Part shown: in pieces, positions 48,236-56,383 of the stretch | Position numbering within the stretch: the stretch's first letter is position 1 | Layout: the number at the start of each line of letters is the position of its first letter | NCBI RefSeq assembly: GCF_023638035.1 | Contig: NZ_JAKRVX010000005.1 | Location: 1-64,000, forward strand | Source of the DNA: Natronocalculus amylovorans | GTDB lineage: Archaea; Halobacteriota; Halobacteria; Halobacteriales; Haloferacaceae | Length of the DNA: 64,000 nt | Reading direction: 5' to 3' | Notes under the pieces: model-generated | Database searches by the model: none | What the model was told of the DNA's origin: nothing | What the model saw: the letters and a program-made list of their open reading frames with translations, nothing else | Program-made: the position numbers and the translations under genes

Positions 48236-49106
48236 GCACAATCAGTAACACGCCAAAAAGTCCAAGAATGGAACCCAATAGAAACAGCACAAAAACCTCG
48301 TTCGTAAGGAGCCAAATCCCACCGAGAAGAAACAAAAAGAGCGCACCAAGCACAAAAAGGATACCTCGAGTGACCCGATCGGCTCGTTCAACTGTATTTG
48401 TCTCCACAATCGTAGCCAATGCTGCTTCAACTGCGTCTGCAGTCGCATGTGGTACCACGAAAAGATATGGACTTGCGATCCAAGCGCTTCCCCTTGATCG
48501 AAGCAAAAAGAGAACGCAACACGGCGTCGAAATCCGCCGAAATCCACACAACCCATCCAGCCGTCGTGTGTTCGATCGATCGCGAGTTGCCGTACTGACA
48601 GTACAAACTGGCTTGTCAGGATTCGGGTCGATCGTGTAGGTGGTTCCAGTGCTAGCAAAAAAGACAATCCCGAGAAAGAGCCCAACAGTCAACGGCGATC
48701 CACTAATTAACAGCCATGGAGCATCAAGCACGCCCCAGGTAAGAATGAGAATCCCACTCCCACCGATCGTAACCCACAGCGGGCTCAGTGTGGAGACACC
48801 CGAAATGTGCTGTCGAATCCACTGCCGGATCTCGCGCTGTCGTTGACTGGAGACGTTTCGATACCCGGAGATGAGATACAGCGCAGACGCCGGTCCACCA
48901 ACGAGGAATAACACCCCAACAAGCAGAACTGTTGACGGAGAAATACCGTCTGAAACAATAGCGGGTACCGCCAGTATCGCCACAGCTGCAATTGCCACAA
49001 GTGAGGCAACCGCAATTCCGAGACAGACGGAGTACAGCCGGATATACCGAACAGGCCCCCACGAAACGGGTTCTAGTTCGGTTGGAGGAGCATTCAAAGC
49101 GGACAT
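48219..49106 (-). CDS. Haloarchaeal four-to-six-helix membrane protein, unknown function
   Basis: 295 residues. The N-terminal half has four hydrophobic segments (IAVASLVAIAAVAILAVPA, TVLLVGVLFLVGGPASALYL, WVTIGGSGILILTWGVLDA, LTVGLFLGIVFFASTG). A soluble middle with Cys pairs (TPCCVLFLLRSRGS) follows, then two close C-terminal helices (GILFVLGALFLFLLGGIWLL, VFVLFLLGSILGLFGVLLIV). No family is recognised. The ATG at 49106 gives MSALNAPPTELEPVSWG; the upstream in-frame part is unlikely. It is divergent from the membrane protein at 49199. Confidence 0.7.
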   Translation of the reverse strand: MSALNAPPTELEPVSWGPVRYIRLYSVCLGIAVASLVAIAAVAILAVPAIVSDGISPSTVLLVGVLFLVGGPASALYLISGYRNVSSQRQREIRQWIRQHISGVSTLSPLWVTIGGSGILILTWGVLDAPWLLISGSPLTVGLFLGIVFFASTGTTYTIDPNPDKPVCTVSTATRDRSNTRRLDGLCGFRRISTPCCVLFLLRSRGSAWIASPYLFVVPHATADAVEAALATIVETNTVERADRVTRGILFVLGALFLFLLGGIWLLTNEVFVLFLLGSILGLFGVLLIVLSFRI

Positions 49107-49198
49107 TAATACTACATGTTGCAGACATGTTAAAAAGGATAGTGTAGACAAATTCGGAGACCAATAGAGCCATTAAAATGTGTCTTGAGATGTACAAT

Positions 49199-49996
49199 AT
49201 GGCTGCCCTCCAATCATTCGCAACCGCAGTCCGCACTGTACTCAAGACGCCACTCCTCCTCGCCATTGGTCTTGCATTCGGTCTCACACAATCGCTGCTG
49301 GTCGTGACCCAACAGTATCCGACACTCAACCTCGTCGTCTCTGTGATGTGGAATCTCGGCTTTCTGTTTGTCCTCCCGTTTTTCCAAGGTGGACTCATTA
49401 CAGCGGCCGATCGTGCACTCAGTGGCCAATCGTCGCGAGCAACATTTTTTGATGGTGGAAAGCGCCACTACGTCCGGCTGTTCTTTGCATATATTCTCTT
49501 ACTCGGTGCGTCTGTCCTGTTTGGACTGGCTATGCTGCTGGTGCTTGCGATCGGATTCGTGACGCTTGTTGTCTCGCCTGTTGAAGCGAGTGTTGGCATA
49601 GTTGTACTCGGTGTCGCAGTTGTGGCACTGTTTTTCTGCTACTTGTTGTTCACTGCACTCATCCAGTTCTATGCGCATGCGATCGTGCTGGATGACTACG
49701 AACTTGTCTCTGCGTTTGCCCGAAGCCTCGGTGTGGTCCGAAATAATATTCTAAGCGTCACTGGCTATACGATCTTGCTGGTAGTCGGTGGTGCAGGCTT
49801 TGGACTGCTTGCAGGGAGCATCTCGCTTCTGTTTGCACCGACGGAGGGTTCATTTTCACTCTTGCCAGTCTCATTCGGCTTTCAACTCGGGGGCATGGTC
49901 GTTTTGATCGCCATGACTGCGGTGTTCGTTGCGGTATATGCCACGTACTCGACGGCATTCTATCGTGAACTAACACGGAAACAGAGTTCTCCCTAA
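49199..49996 (+). CDS. DUF7847-type membrane protein
   Basis: 265 residues with six hydrophobic segments in the arrangement seen in the haloarchaeal DUF7847-type family: AVRTVLKTPLLLAIGLAFG, LGFLFVLPFFQGGLITAADR, then long helices at about 95-150, a loop with ALIQFYAHAIVLDDYELVSA, and a last pair at 180-245. The FQGGLITAADRAL and LVSAFARSLGVVRNN loops suggest a scaffold rather than an enzyme. Family assignment is from memory. ATG codons at 49178, 49190 and 49199 are all possible; the last begins the conserved part. Its stop overlaps the next convergent gene by 4 bp. Confidence 0.7.
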   Translation: MAALQSFATAVRTVLKTPLLLAIGLAFGLTQSLLVVTQQYPTLNLVVSVMWNLGFLFVLPFFQGGLITAADRALSGQSSRATFFDGGKRHYVRLFFAYILLLGASVLFGLAMLLVLAIGFVTLVVSPVEASVGIVVLGVAVVALFFCYLLFTALIQFYAHAIVLDDYELVSAFARSLGVVRNNILSVTGYTILLVVGGAGFGLLAGSISLLFAPTEGSFSLLPVSFGFQLGGMVVLIAMTAVFVAVYATYSTAFYRELTRKQSSP

Positions 49997-50484
49997 CAGA
50001 CGGCATCTCCGATCGGTGCATCGATCGGTGCACCATCATCGCTGTAGCTGAAGTCGCCACCAGTCATCCCAGCAAACATCGGTAGCGAGAAATCAAACTC
50101 GAAGGCGACTGAAAACTGGGCCATCGGATCGGCAAGGAACGCAGTTGGCTCTCCAACACCCTCAAAGAGCACACCAGCTCGAAGCAGAATAATATACTCG
50201 TCGCCGGTTGTCCCGGCCATCTCAATACCCATCGATCCGGGCGCTCCTAAATTGGTTAGCAGCGAGAAATGGACGATCGAATCAATCTGTGGCCCTTCTG
50301 AGCCGATCGTAATCGAATATCCTTCCCCGGGGAAACACTGACCAAACTCCTCCTCGGCCTGTGGTTGCACATCGGCTGCACCAATCGTCGATGCGGAGGC
50401 GGCAGAGACACCAGCCAATAAAAACAGGCCGATACCAACGGTCGCGATGACGACAATCGCAACCGATCGACGAAGAGCAGTCAT
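49993..50484 (-). CDS. Secreted haloarchaeal protein (DUF7332-like)
   Basis: 163 residues. It has a signal peptide (VAIVVIATVGIGLFLLAGVSA) and a soluble beta-rich domain starting at EEFGQCFPGEGYSITIGSEG, with HFSLLTNLGAPGSMGIEM and SVAFEFDFSLPMFAGMTGGD. One Cys near 51 and one at the last residue (GDAVC) may form a disulfide. It resembles the DUF7332 group; function unknown. It lies 39 bp beyond the methylglyoxal synthase gene on the same strand and could be part of that transcript. Confidence 0.7.
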   Translation of the reverse strand: MTALRRSVAIVVIATVGIGLFLLAGVSAASASTIGAADVQPQAEEEFGQCFPGEGYSITIGSEGPQIDSIVHFSLLTNLGAPGSMGIEMAGTTGDEYIILLRAGVLFEGVGEPTAFLADPMAQFSVAFEFDFSLPMFAGMTGGDFSYSDDGAPIDAPIGDAVC

Positions 50485-50523
50485 ATAGATGACCAGTAGT
50501 CGATCAGATATAATAACTCCGCC

Positions 50524-50895
50524 TCAGGAGAACATTCCGGAAATAAAGTGTTCTGCGGAAGCCAGGTTTGTGGCTAATGGAACGTCGTGAACGTCACAAA
50601 TACGCAGCAGTGCGGATATGTCTGGCTCGTGTGGCTGTGCACGGAGCGGATCACGGAGGAAAATAATACCATCACAGGTACCGTCTGCAACTTTCCCGCC
50701 AATCTGGAGGTCACCACCCAACGGCCCTGATTCTTTCCGATCGACCTCTAGGTCGGTTGCTTCCATGAGTCGCTTTCCTGTTGTCCCAGTTGCCATAATG
50801 TCCGCACGGGAAAGCGTCTCCTGGTGTTCTTGGGCAAATTCAATCAGATCTGATTTCTTTTTATCGTGTGCGATGAGCGCGATCTGAAGTGTCAT
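50524..50895 (-). CDS. mgsA: Methylglyoxal synthase
   Basis: 123 residues. Family motifs: [16 protein letters not shown] at the start, [16 protein letters not shown], the catalytic region [17 protein letters not shown] and [19 protein letters not shown], then [14 protein letters not shown]. The enzyme converts dihydroxyacetone phosphate to methylglyoxal and phosphate, a bypass of lower glycolysis. Glycerol kinase at the window's start makes the DHAP precursor pathway plausible. The ATG at 50895 is the usual start. It is on the same strand as the aldo/keto reductase gene, 40 bp upstream, which could act on the product. Confidence 0.93.
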   Translation of the reverse strand: MTLQIALIAHDKKKSDLIEFAQEHQETLSRADIMATGTTGKRLMEATDLEVDRKESGPLGGDLQIGGKVADGTCDGIIFLRDPLRAQPHEPDISALLRICDVHDVPLATNLASAEHFISGMFS

Positions 50896-50935
50896 TACTA
50901 CGTGGTGTGTGCGCAGAGACAATCAACGTTCGCAC

Positions 50936-52036
50936 TCACTCAAACACTGCATCGAAGGCGCTTGCGCCGAGCGGATCAAACGTCCCTGCAGCTGCGTTCT
51001 CTGGAACGTGATCCGGCGTTCCCATCCCAACCAGCGAGCAGGTCACTCCCGGTGCACTACGAGCAAAGTTGATCGCTCGCTGAACAGCTGTATCACCGGA
51101 TACCTGTGCACCAACGTCTGCAGGGATCCCACTCGCAAGTTCGCCCTGCCCGAGACTTGCACTTGTAAACACAAACAGTCCCGCTTCGTGTGCGACTTCA
51201 AGCGTGCTGAGTTGTCGTGTCTCTCCATCGATCGTGTACGTGTGATTCTTCCGTGAGAATGCATCCGACATATGGATATTAAATGGGAGCTGTAACGTCG
51301 TCAGCCCATGTTCATCAACACCGACTCGATCGGCTGCTTCTTGTGCGATCGTCAGCAGTTTTGGCAGCGAAAGGTACTGCTCGTGATCAGTTGGGACACG
51401 GAACCCATCCCATGTCGCCACACCGTACTGTCGGATATCACCTGCTTTTCGGCGGCGCTCCAACAGTTCAAATGTTGATTGAAGCGTCTGGGAGACGGTC
51501 TCTCGATCGCGTTCGAGTAGCTGTGTCTCCGGATTGTGGACGTAGTAACAATCAATTGTCTCGACACCTAAATTTGAGAGCGATTGATCGAGTTGGTCGG
51601 AAATATACGTCGGCGCGATACAATGACTCCCCCGCACAAGTGTTGCTGGGTCGACACGGCCCGTATCGATGAAGCGGTCTTGGATATACGCACTTGGATT
51701 CTCCGGGCGTGAGCCATCAAACGGGAGAAAGCCACCTTTTGTTGTGAGAACGATCGACGCTCGATCGATCGATGTCTCTTTCAATACTGCTCCAATTACC
51801 CGTTCGCTTCGTTGACAGCGGTAGTTGATGGCGGTATCAATAACATTGATCCCATGTTCGAGACCGCTCGATAGCGCTTCAGCATACCGAGCATCTTGTA
51901 CCTCAGTCGGTGCACCAAGATATGTCCCAATTCCAATACTCGAACAGACACCCGGCGGGTATCGCCGAAAGTAGGTTCGTCCATATGACCCACCAAATCG
52001 GTCACGATACCCCCATGTTCCGCTTGCGGTACCCAT
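50936..52036 (-). CDS. Aldo/keto reductase
   Basis: 366 residues with a TIM-barrel aldo/keto reductase pattern: GIGTYLGAP near the start, INVIDTAINYRCQRSERVIG (catalytic Asp/Tyr), IVLTTKGGFLPF (Lys), and IDCYYVHNPE (His). A longer-than-usual loop after the Lys (RPENPSAYIQDRFIDTGRVD) marks a haloarchaeal subgroup. NADPH-dependent reduction of aldehydes or ketones is expected; methylglyoxal is a possible substrate given the adjacent mgsA. The C-terminus lies over VTCSLVGMGTPDHV, a nucleotide-binding strand. The N-terminal start is uncertain, since the first 30 residues are not clearly conserved. Confidence 0.87.
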   Translation of the reverse strand: MGTASGTWGYRDRFGGSYGRTYFRRYPPGVCSSIGIGTYLGAPTEVQDARYAEALSSGLEHGINVIDTAINYRCQRSERVIGAVLKETSIDRASIVLTTKGGFLPFDGSRPENPSAYIQDRFIDTGRVDPATLVRGSHCIAPTYISDQLDQSLSNLGVETIDCYYVHNPETQLLERDRETVSQTLQSTFELLERRRKAGDIRQYGVATWDGFRVPTDHEQYLSLPKLLTIAQEAADRVGVDEHGLTTLQLPFNIHMSDAFSRKNHTYTIDGETRQLSTLEVAHEAGLFVFTSASLGQGELASGIPADVGAQVSGDTAVQRAINFARSAPGVTCSLVGMGTPDHVPENAAAGTFDPLGASAFDAVFE

Positions 52037-52092
52037 ACACGCTGTTATCTCTCACGCTCGAAAAGCGTGCTGTCCGCGCCGTGAATTCGATG

Positions 52093-53277
52093 TTAGATAT
52101 CGCCAGCGAGCACCTTAAACAGCCGATCAGTGAACGAATCGCGTGAAAATTGCGTTTCAGGGCCGGTGTCTCCGCCATCTGGTAGCCCGGGCTGGATGTT
52201 AATCGTTCCACCACCCATTCGTGCATGGCCACCGGCACCGGCATTTGGAAGCGGCTCAACTGCGGTCTCAAGGGCCTTCCCCATATGTACGCGATCGTCT
52301 CGTGATCGACCAGAGATGTGCAGTGTTCCCTCACGTTCTCCACAGATAACAACCGCAGTGACTCCTTCAAGCCGGATGAGCTCGTCTGCAGCTTGTGGAA
52401 TTGCATCTGCGTTTGAGACCGACCCCACATCACAGACCGCAAACGAACCACGGATTTTTCGACCAGCAATGGCACGTGCCTTCACTTCAAGCACTTCTGC
52501 ATCGACAGCAGGATTGGTGATCCGATCGAGTTGATCATCATCCACACCAGGATACAGATATGATGCTGCCGAAAAGTCCGCACCTGTTGCACCCACAGTG
52601 AGCCGGTTCGTATCTGCTAAAATCCCGCAAAGGAGCCCCGTTGCGACTGCAGACGGAACTGTGTAGCGAGCACCAGTCTCGCTTGTATGTCTATCTGCAG
52701 GAACTGGAACGGCACCAATATCTTGGAAGTACTCCGCGATGATGCTTGCACAGGCACCGTAGTCGGTTCGGACATCAGTAAACAGTTCACCGGTACCATC
52801 CCCGGGGTGATGATCAACCACCGCAATCGGGAGGATACCATCTGCACCCGTAAACCCACGTGGCTCGTTATGATCAACAAGAATGACATCTTCTGCAGCG
52901 AGGTCGGTGACGTGGTCAATGACGTCAAAATCGAGATCCAAAACAGTCTGAAATGCACGGTTCTCCTGGTGTCTGATCTGTCCGGCATACTGGATTGTTG
53001 CGTCTGTATCGAACTGCTCTGCAAGCGCAGCAACGCCCGTTGCAGCCGACATCGCATCTGGGTCCGGGTTTGGGTGCATTAAAATCGAAATCTCATCTCG
53101 CTCTTTGAGAAGCCGTGCAAATCGTTTTCCGTGAGGCCGTCGCCAGCGTACGATCGCGTACACAAACAAGATGACAGCACCGAACAGAAGCGCCGCTCCA
53201 ACGACAAACTCCGGCTGTGTCTGTGCAAACTCCGTTGCTTCGGCGTAGAGGTCCCCGGTGCCGACTGCGGTCCGCAT
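52093..53277 (-). CDS. Membrane-anchored DHH/DHHA1 phosphoesterase
   Basis: 394 residues. An N-terminal membrane helix (FVVGAALLFGAVILFVYAIV) is followed by a DHH domain with HPNPDPDAMSAA, VILVDHNEPRGF and AVVDHHPGDGTG (the DHH motif itself is VVDHHP) and the acidic ILADTNRL. The DHHA1 domain ends with the GGHARMGGG nucleotide-binding motif. Related proteins are NrnA-type oligoribonucleases and GdpP, a membrane-anchored c-di-AMP phosphodiesterase. As haloarchaea make c-di-AMP with DacZ, this protein is a reasonable c-di-AMP-hydrolase candidate, though it lacks the PAS/GGDEF parts of GdpP. The ATG at 53277 is used. Confidence 0.88.
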   Translation of the reverse strand: MRTAVGTGDLYAEATEFAQTQPEFVVGAALLFGAVILFVYAIVRWRRPHGKRFARLLKERDEISILMHPNPDPDAMSAATGVAALAEQFDTDATIQYAGQIRHQENRAFQTVLDLDFDVIDHVTDLAAEDVILVDHNEPRGFTGADGILPIAVVDHHPGDGTGELFTDVRTDYGACASIIAEYFQDIGAVPVPADRHTSETGARYTVPSAVATGLLCGILADTNRLTVGATGADFSAASYLYPGVDDDQLDRITNPAVDAEVLEVKARAIAGRKIRGSFAVCDVGSVSNADAIPQAADELIRLEGVTAVVICGEREGTLHISGRSRDDRVHMGKALETAVEPLPNAGAGGHARMGGGTINIQPGLPDGGDTGPETQFSRDSFTDRLFKVLAGDI

Positions 53278-53354
53278 ATGACACATAATCAGTGGCATCT
53301 GGTATCAACTTTCCCCGTTTTTTGTCCTCAGATACTGGTCATAACCCACCTGAG

Positions 53355-53610
53355 ATATTGTGAACAACCCCGACCACAAGGGTCGGGGCTTCTTCGTGGT
53401 TCCCTCAGATTATCGCTAACACTCCCTGCAACCTTGACGCCTACCCGTTCCAGAGCAAGGCCATCTCAACCGGTTACGAGGGATGAGGCCGGGCGGTTCA
53501 CACGCCCCGATGCCCACCGTCGTCGTCCGAAAATCGAAGATTTTCGTGATCACGAAAGACTCTATCTTTCGAACGACACCTTCCGAACTTGAGGAAGGCT
53601 CTTGAGAGCA
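53355..53610 (-). ncRNA. Predicted tnpB 3'-end guide RNA (sotRNA/reRNA)
   Basis: The stretch from the tnpB 3' end to the terminal hairpin, in the position of known haloarchaeal sense-overlapping tnpB transcripts. It contains strong hairpins at about 53530-53575 and 53368-53388. The guide would be read below 53355. The ends are inferred by position. Confidence 0.45.
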
Positions 53611-54767
53611 GGCACATCTAACAAACACTTCTTCAATCCACGCTTCGCAATGTTCACCGACGCATTCCTATCCGAATGGTCTTGGTGACCACACAACTTA
53701 CACTTGAATCGCTTCCGCCGTCGATTCGCTCGCTCGGCGTGTTCACACGCAGTCAACGCACAGCCCTGACTCGTGTACTCCGCTTCAACCGAAGCAATCG
53801 GAACACCTTCAAACGCTGCTTTGTACGCAATGAACACTTGCGTTGCACGAAACGGCATCGCGTGGAGCCGACGATTCATCCGAGTGCCGTAGTCGATTGA
53901 CTCACGCATATCCTTGAGGTCTTCAAGAGCAATGCACGGGTCAGGAAACCGCTTCGCAAACTCGACTACAGCCCGAGACAGTTTGTGGAGCCTGTCGTGG
54001 ACGAACCGATACTCCCGGTCACGAACCACCTTCTTGTACGACAGCTTCCCCGCATTCTGCATCCGCTTTTTTATCGTGAAATAGCGATGACGCTCAGACT
54101 TGATTTCGGGGAAGTCGATAACAAGCGTGTCGAGAACTCCCGTTTCATTCATCGCTGTCAACGCGATGTTATCCTCGTTCACATCCACTCCAATCACCGT
54201 CTTCGAGTCGGTTTTGTCTCGAACGGTCTGCGTCTGGTGGGTGACGTTGACGTGAAGTTCAGCACGGCCATCTGTAAAGAGGGCTTCAGCCGTCCCTATC
54301 TTCCACTCGCCACTCGACAACGCGGCTTTTAGCACGTCGAGATGCACCGGGTCTCCAACGAGTGTCCCCCGAACTGGGTGATATGGTTTCGGAGAGATAC
54401 GGAACGAAACGTCACCGTCGTCGGTGAGTGAGAGCGTATATCCTTCTTTGTGGTTCATCCGCAGAGGGTATAGCCCAGTTTTGGTGTGACTGGGAATGTT
54501 GTAGTCGTCGTATTCGTAGTAGTTCTCCATCGCTTCGAGAGCTTTCTTGACGACCAACTGAGTGTTATTCTTCACGAGGGTGGCGTCTTGCTCCATCTGG
54601 CGACGGATGTCATCCCAGTCTGCGCCTTGTTTGGCGAGGTGGATGGTGTCGTTGTACACTGAGCGCGATTCTTGTGTGGACTCGAAGACTTTCACCTCAT
54701 CACCCTCTTCGTAAAACTGGAGTTGGAGTGGGAGGGTTTTCGTGAGGCCTTGGTCTTCGATGTCCAT
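53562..54767 (-). CDS. tnpB: TnpB RNA-guided nuclease (lineage B)
   Basis: 401 residues. Catalytic residues: Asp in VIGVDVNEDNIALTA, Glu in CIALEDLKDMRES, Asp in HSDRNASVNIAKRG. The zinc ribbon is CALTAC with FKCKLCG. Shared features with the TnpB at 62252 (ALEDLKDMRESIDYGTRMNR against VMEDLAYIRESLDYGKYMNR) define a lineage distinct from the two A-type proteins. A short RHH-like gene ends 9 bp upstream and is probably co-transcribed. It is part of a complete IS605-type element whose TnpA is encoded divergently. Confidence 0.93.
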   Translation of the reverse strand: MDIEDQGLTKTLPLQLQFYEEGDEVKVFESTQESRSVYNDTIHLAKQGADWDDIRRQMEQDATLVKNNTQLVVKKALEAMENYYEYDDYNIPSHTKTGLYPLRMNHKEGYTLSLTDDGDVSFRISPKPYHPVRGTLVGDPVHLDVLKAALSSGEWKIGTAEALFTDGRAELHVNVTHQTQTVRDKTDSKTVIGVDVNEDNIALTAMNETGVLDTLVIDFPEIKSERHRYFTIKKRMQNAGKLSYKKVVRDREYRFVHDRLHKLSRAVVEFAKRFPDPCIALEDLKDMRESIDYGTRMNRRLHAMPFRATQVFIAYKAAFEGVPIASVEAEYTSQGCALTACEHAERANRRRKRFKCKLCGHQDHSDRNASVNIAKRGLKKCLLDVPALKSLPQVRKVSFER

Positions 54768-54776
54768 GCGTGCTAC

Positions 54777-54917
54777 TCACTCAGTGTCTTCGTCGTACGT
54801 CCACTCTCGGAGGATTTCTCGTACGACATCGGCTTTTGTTCGGTCTTCGTCGATGCATTTCTTCGAGAAGTCTTTGTAGAAGTCCTCCTCGAAATCGACG
54901 GTGAATCGTCGTGTCAT
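54777..54917 (-). CDS. Small RHH-like protein upstream of tnpB
   Basis: 46 residues from the ATG at 54917 to the TGA at 54777-54779. The pattern MTRRFTVDFEEDFYKDF, then RTKADVVREILREWT, is a beta strand followed by two helices, as in ribbon-helix-helix (CopG/ParD-type) DNA-binding proteins. It ends 9 bp before tnpB and starts 38 bp from the divergent tnpA, so it could repress both from the shared promoter region. A second short gene with similar predicted form overlaps the start of the tnpB at 62252. The two A-type tnpB genes have no such gene. The protein is acidic, with a DEDTE tail. Confidence 0.7.
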   Translation of the reverse strand: MTRRFTVDFEEDFYKDFSKKCIDEDRTKADVVREILREWTYDEDTE

Positions 54918-54955
54918 CTTTTTTGCAGTAAATACTTAGAAGTGTATTCACTTAA

Positions 54956-55378
54956 ATGTTGTTACTTCGTGTAGTGTGTATAGAGGCGACTCGCTCAAAC
55001 CACACAGTGTACAATATCAACTATCATTTCGTGTGGTGCCCCCGGTATCGACACTCATTTTTCGACTACGTTGCAGAGACATTGGAATCGGAGTTCCATG
55101 CGATTATCGAGCGGAACGACTACGAGTTGCGGTCGTTGCATATCTCTCCTGACCATGTTCATGTGTTCTTGGGAGCGCATGCAAAACACTCGCCAAGTGA
55201 GATTGTGTCACGGTTGAAGAGCGTGACAGCACGAAGATTGTGGTCAGAATATCCCGAAATGATGCGGTCGTTGTATTGGGGCGGTGGGTGTTGGGAGCGT
55301 TCGTTCTATGTGGGAACAGCAGGTGAGGTGAGTCGAGAAACGATTGAACAGTACATCAATCGCAGTGAGCATGTGTAG
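54956..55378 (+). CDS. tnpA: TnpA Y1 transposase (IS200/IS605 family)
   Basis: 140 residues with the HUH single-strand transposase pattern: YNINYHFVWCPRYRH near the start, the His-hydrophobic-His motif SPDHVHVFLG, and a C-terminal helix with the nucleophilic Tyr in VSRETIEQYINRSEHV. SFYVGTAGEVS precedes that helix, as in family members. TnpA excises and inserts the element as single-stranded circles by recognising the subterminal hairpins. It is divergent from the RHH-like gene and tnpB. Being intact, it is the best candidate to mobilise the other elements here that have only tnpB or no gene. Confidence 0.92.
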   Translation: MLLLRVVCIEATRSNHTVYNINYHFVWCPRYRHSFFDYVAETLESEFHAIIERNDYELRSLHISPDHVHVFLGAHAKHSPSEIVSRLKSVTARRLWSEYPEMMRSLYWGGGCWERSFYVGTAGEVSRETIEQYINRSEHV

Positions 55379-55454
55379 TCTTTCGACGGGCTTCACCCCC
55401 GACCTCAAGGGTCGGGGTTCTCGCCCTGCTCCGCCTATAGAATTGCCGGAGATG

Positions 55455-56378
55455 CTACTCGTTTTGGGAGCGCTTGAACGCTGCAACTGCTGCTGCGTAC
55501 CCCTCTCGATAGGTTGGATACTGGAGCTCGTAGCCAAGCTCACGGAGTTTTGTATTGGAACATCGTTTGCTGGTCTTGATCCGCCGTTGCGCTGCGTCTG
55601 AAAGGTCGCCCGCTGCAAGGCGTTCAGCTTTTGTTCGTTTTGGAGGGTGTTGAACACCACACTGTTCAGCAAGCCAGTCTGCAAATCCCCATTTGTCAGC
55701 GGGTTCGTCATCAGCCACAAGCACAACCTCATCACGTGCAAGATCGTTTGTCAATAGATGCGTGATCGATCCTGCAGCATCATCTCGATGGATCATGTTT
55801 AGGTATCCCTCTGTGACTGGCCCCTCAATATATCGGGAGAGTCGATAGCGATCGGGGCCGTATAACCCTGCAAAGCGAGCGACCGTTCCATCGATGCCAT
55901 ACTCTTTTGCATACTGTCTGGCAACACGCTCTGCCTCGGCAAGGACGATCGTTTTGTCTGTTGTTGGGTTCACTCGTGTTGACTCATCAACCCACTCGCC
56001 ATCATGATCGCCATACACTCCCGTGCTTGAGGTATAAACAAGGCGCTCAGGAGGATTCGATCGCGAGCCATATGCTGCAATCGATGATTCCAATCCCTCA
56101 ACGAAGATTCGCTCTGCTGCGGTCGCATCACGCCCACCTGAGCTGGCTGCAAATATGATCCATCGTGCATCCGGTAGCTTTGCCAACGAATCTGGATCGC
56201 TAACATCACCCTCGACGGCAGTGAACCCTGCTTCATCGATCGAATTGAGGCCGTCTTCGGACCGACGGACACCAACAACACTGTATCCTGCGTCGGTAAG
56301 CTGTTTTCCGAGTTCGATTCCAACGTACCCACAGCCAAGGATCACAACGTCCACTCGTTCTGTAACCGTTTCACTCAT
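55455..56378 (-). CDS. NAD-dependent epimerase/dehydratase family protein
   Basis: 307 residues. Rossmann motif VVILGCGYVGIELGKQL (GxGxxG variant), the ARWIIFAASSGGRD strand, and the extended-SDR catalytic region VYTSSTGVYGDHDGEWVDES, although the usual YxxxK is replaced by a KTIVLAEAERVARQYAKEYG helix. The later part (GPVTEGYLNMIHRDDAAGSI) matches sugar-nucleotide-type epimerases of the YeeZ/atypical branch. The substrate is unknown. It is 5 bp downstream of a DUF5791-type gene on the same strand and ends 25 bp from the IS605-type element. Confidence 0.85.
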   Translation of the reverse strand: MSETVTERVDVVILGCGYVGIELGKQLTDAGYSVVGVRRSEDGLNSIDEAGFTAVEGDVSDPDSLAKLPDARWIIFAASSGGRDATAAERIFVEGLESSIAAYGSRSNPPERLVYTSSTGVYGDHDGEWVDESTRVNPTTDKTIVLAEAERVARQYAKEYGIDGTVARFAGLYGPDRYRLSRYIEGPVTEGYLNMIHRDDAAGSITHLLTNDLARDEVVLVADDEPADKWGFADWLAEQCGVQHPPKRTKAERLAAGDLSDAAQRRIKTSKRCSNTKLRELGYELQYPTYREGYAAAVAAFKRSQNE

Positions 56379-56383
56379 AAGTA

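Larger units (their letters stand above)
53355..55430. mobile_element. IS605-type element with divergent tnpA and tnpB, complete
   Basis: It holds tnpB and a small RHH-like gene on the minus strand and tnpA on the plus strand, read divergently from a 38-bp gap. One end has the hairpin at 53368-53388 (CCCCGACC/GGTCGGGG), and the other has the hairpin at 55397-55417 with the same 8-bp stems. The end beyond tnpB also holds two palindromic stretches (AATCGAAGATTTTCG and the GAAAGAC-type one at about 53543-53573) shared in part with the element ending at 30090. It is the only element here with its own transposase, so it could supply TnpA for the others. It has no CGATCG. One end lies 25 bp from the epimerase stop codon. 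Confidence 0.9.
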
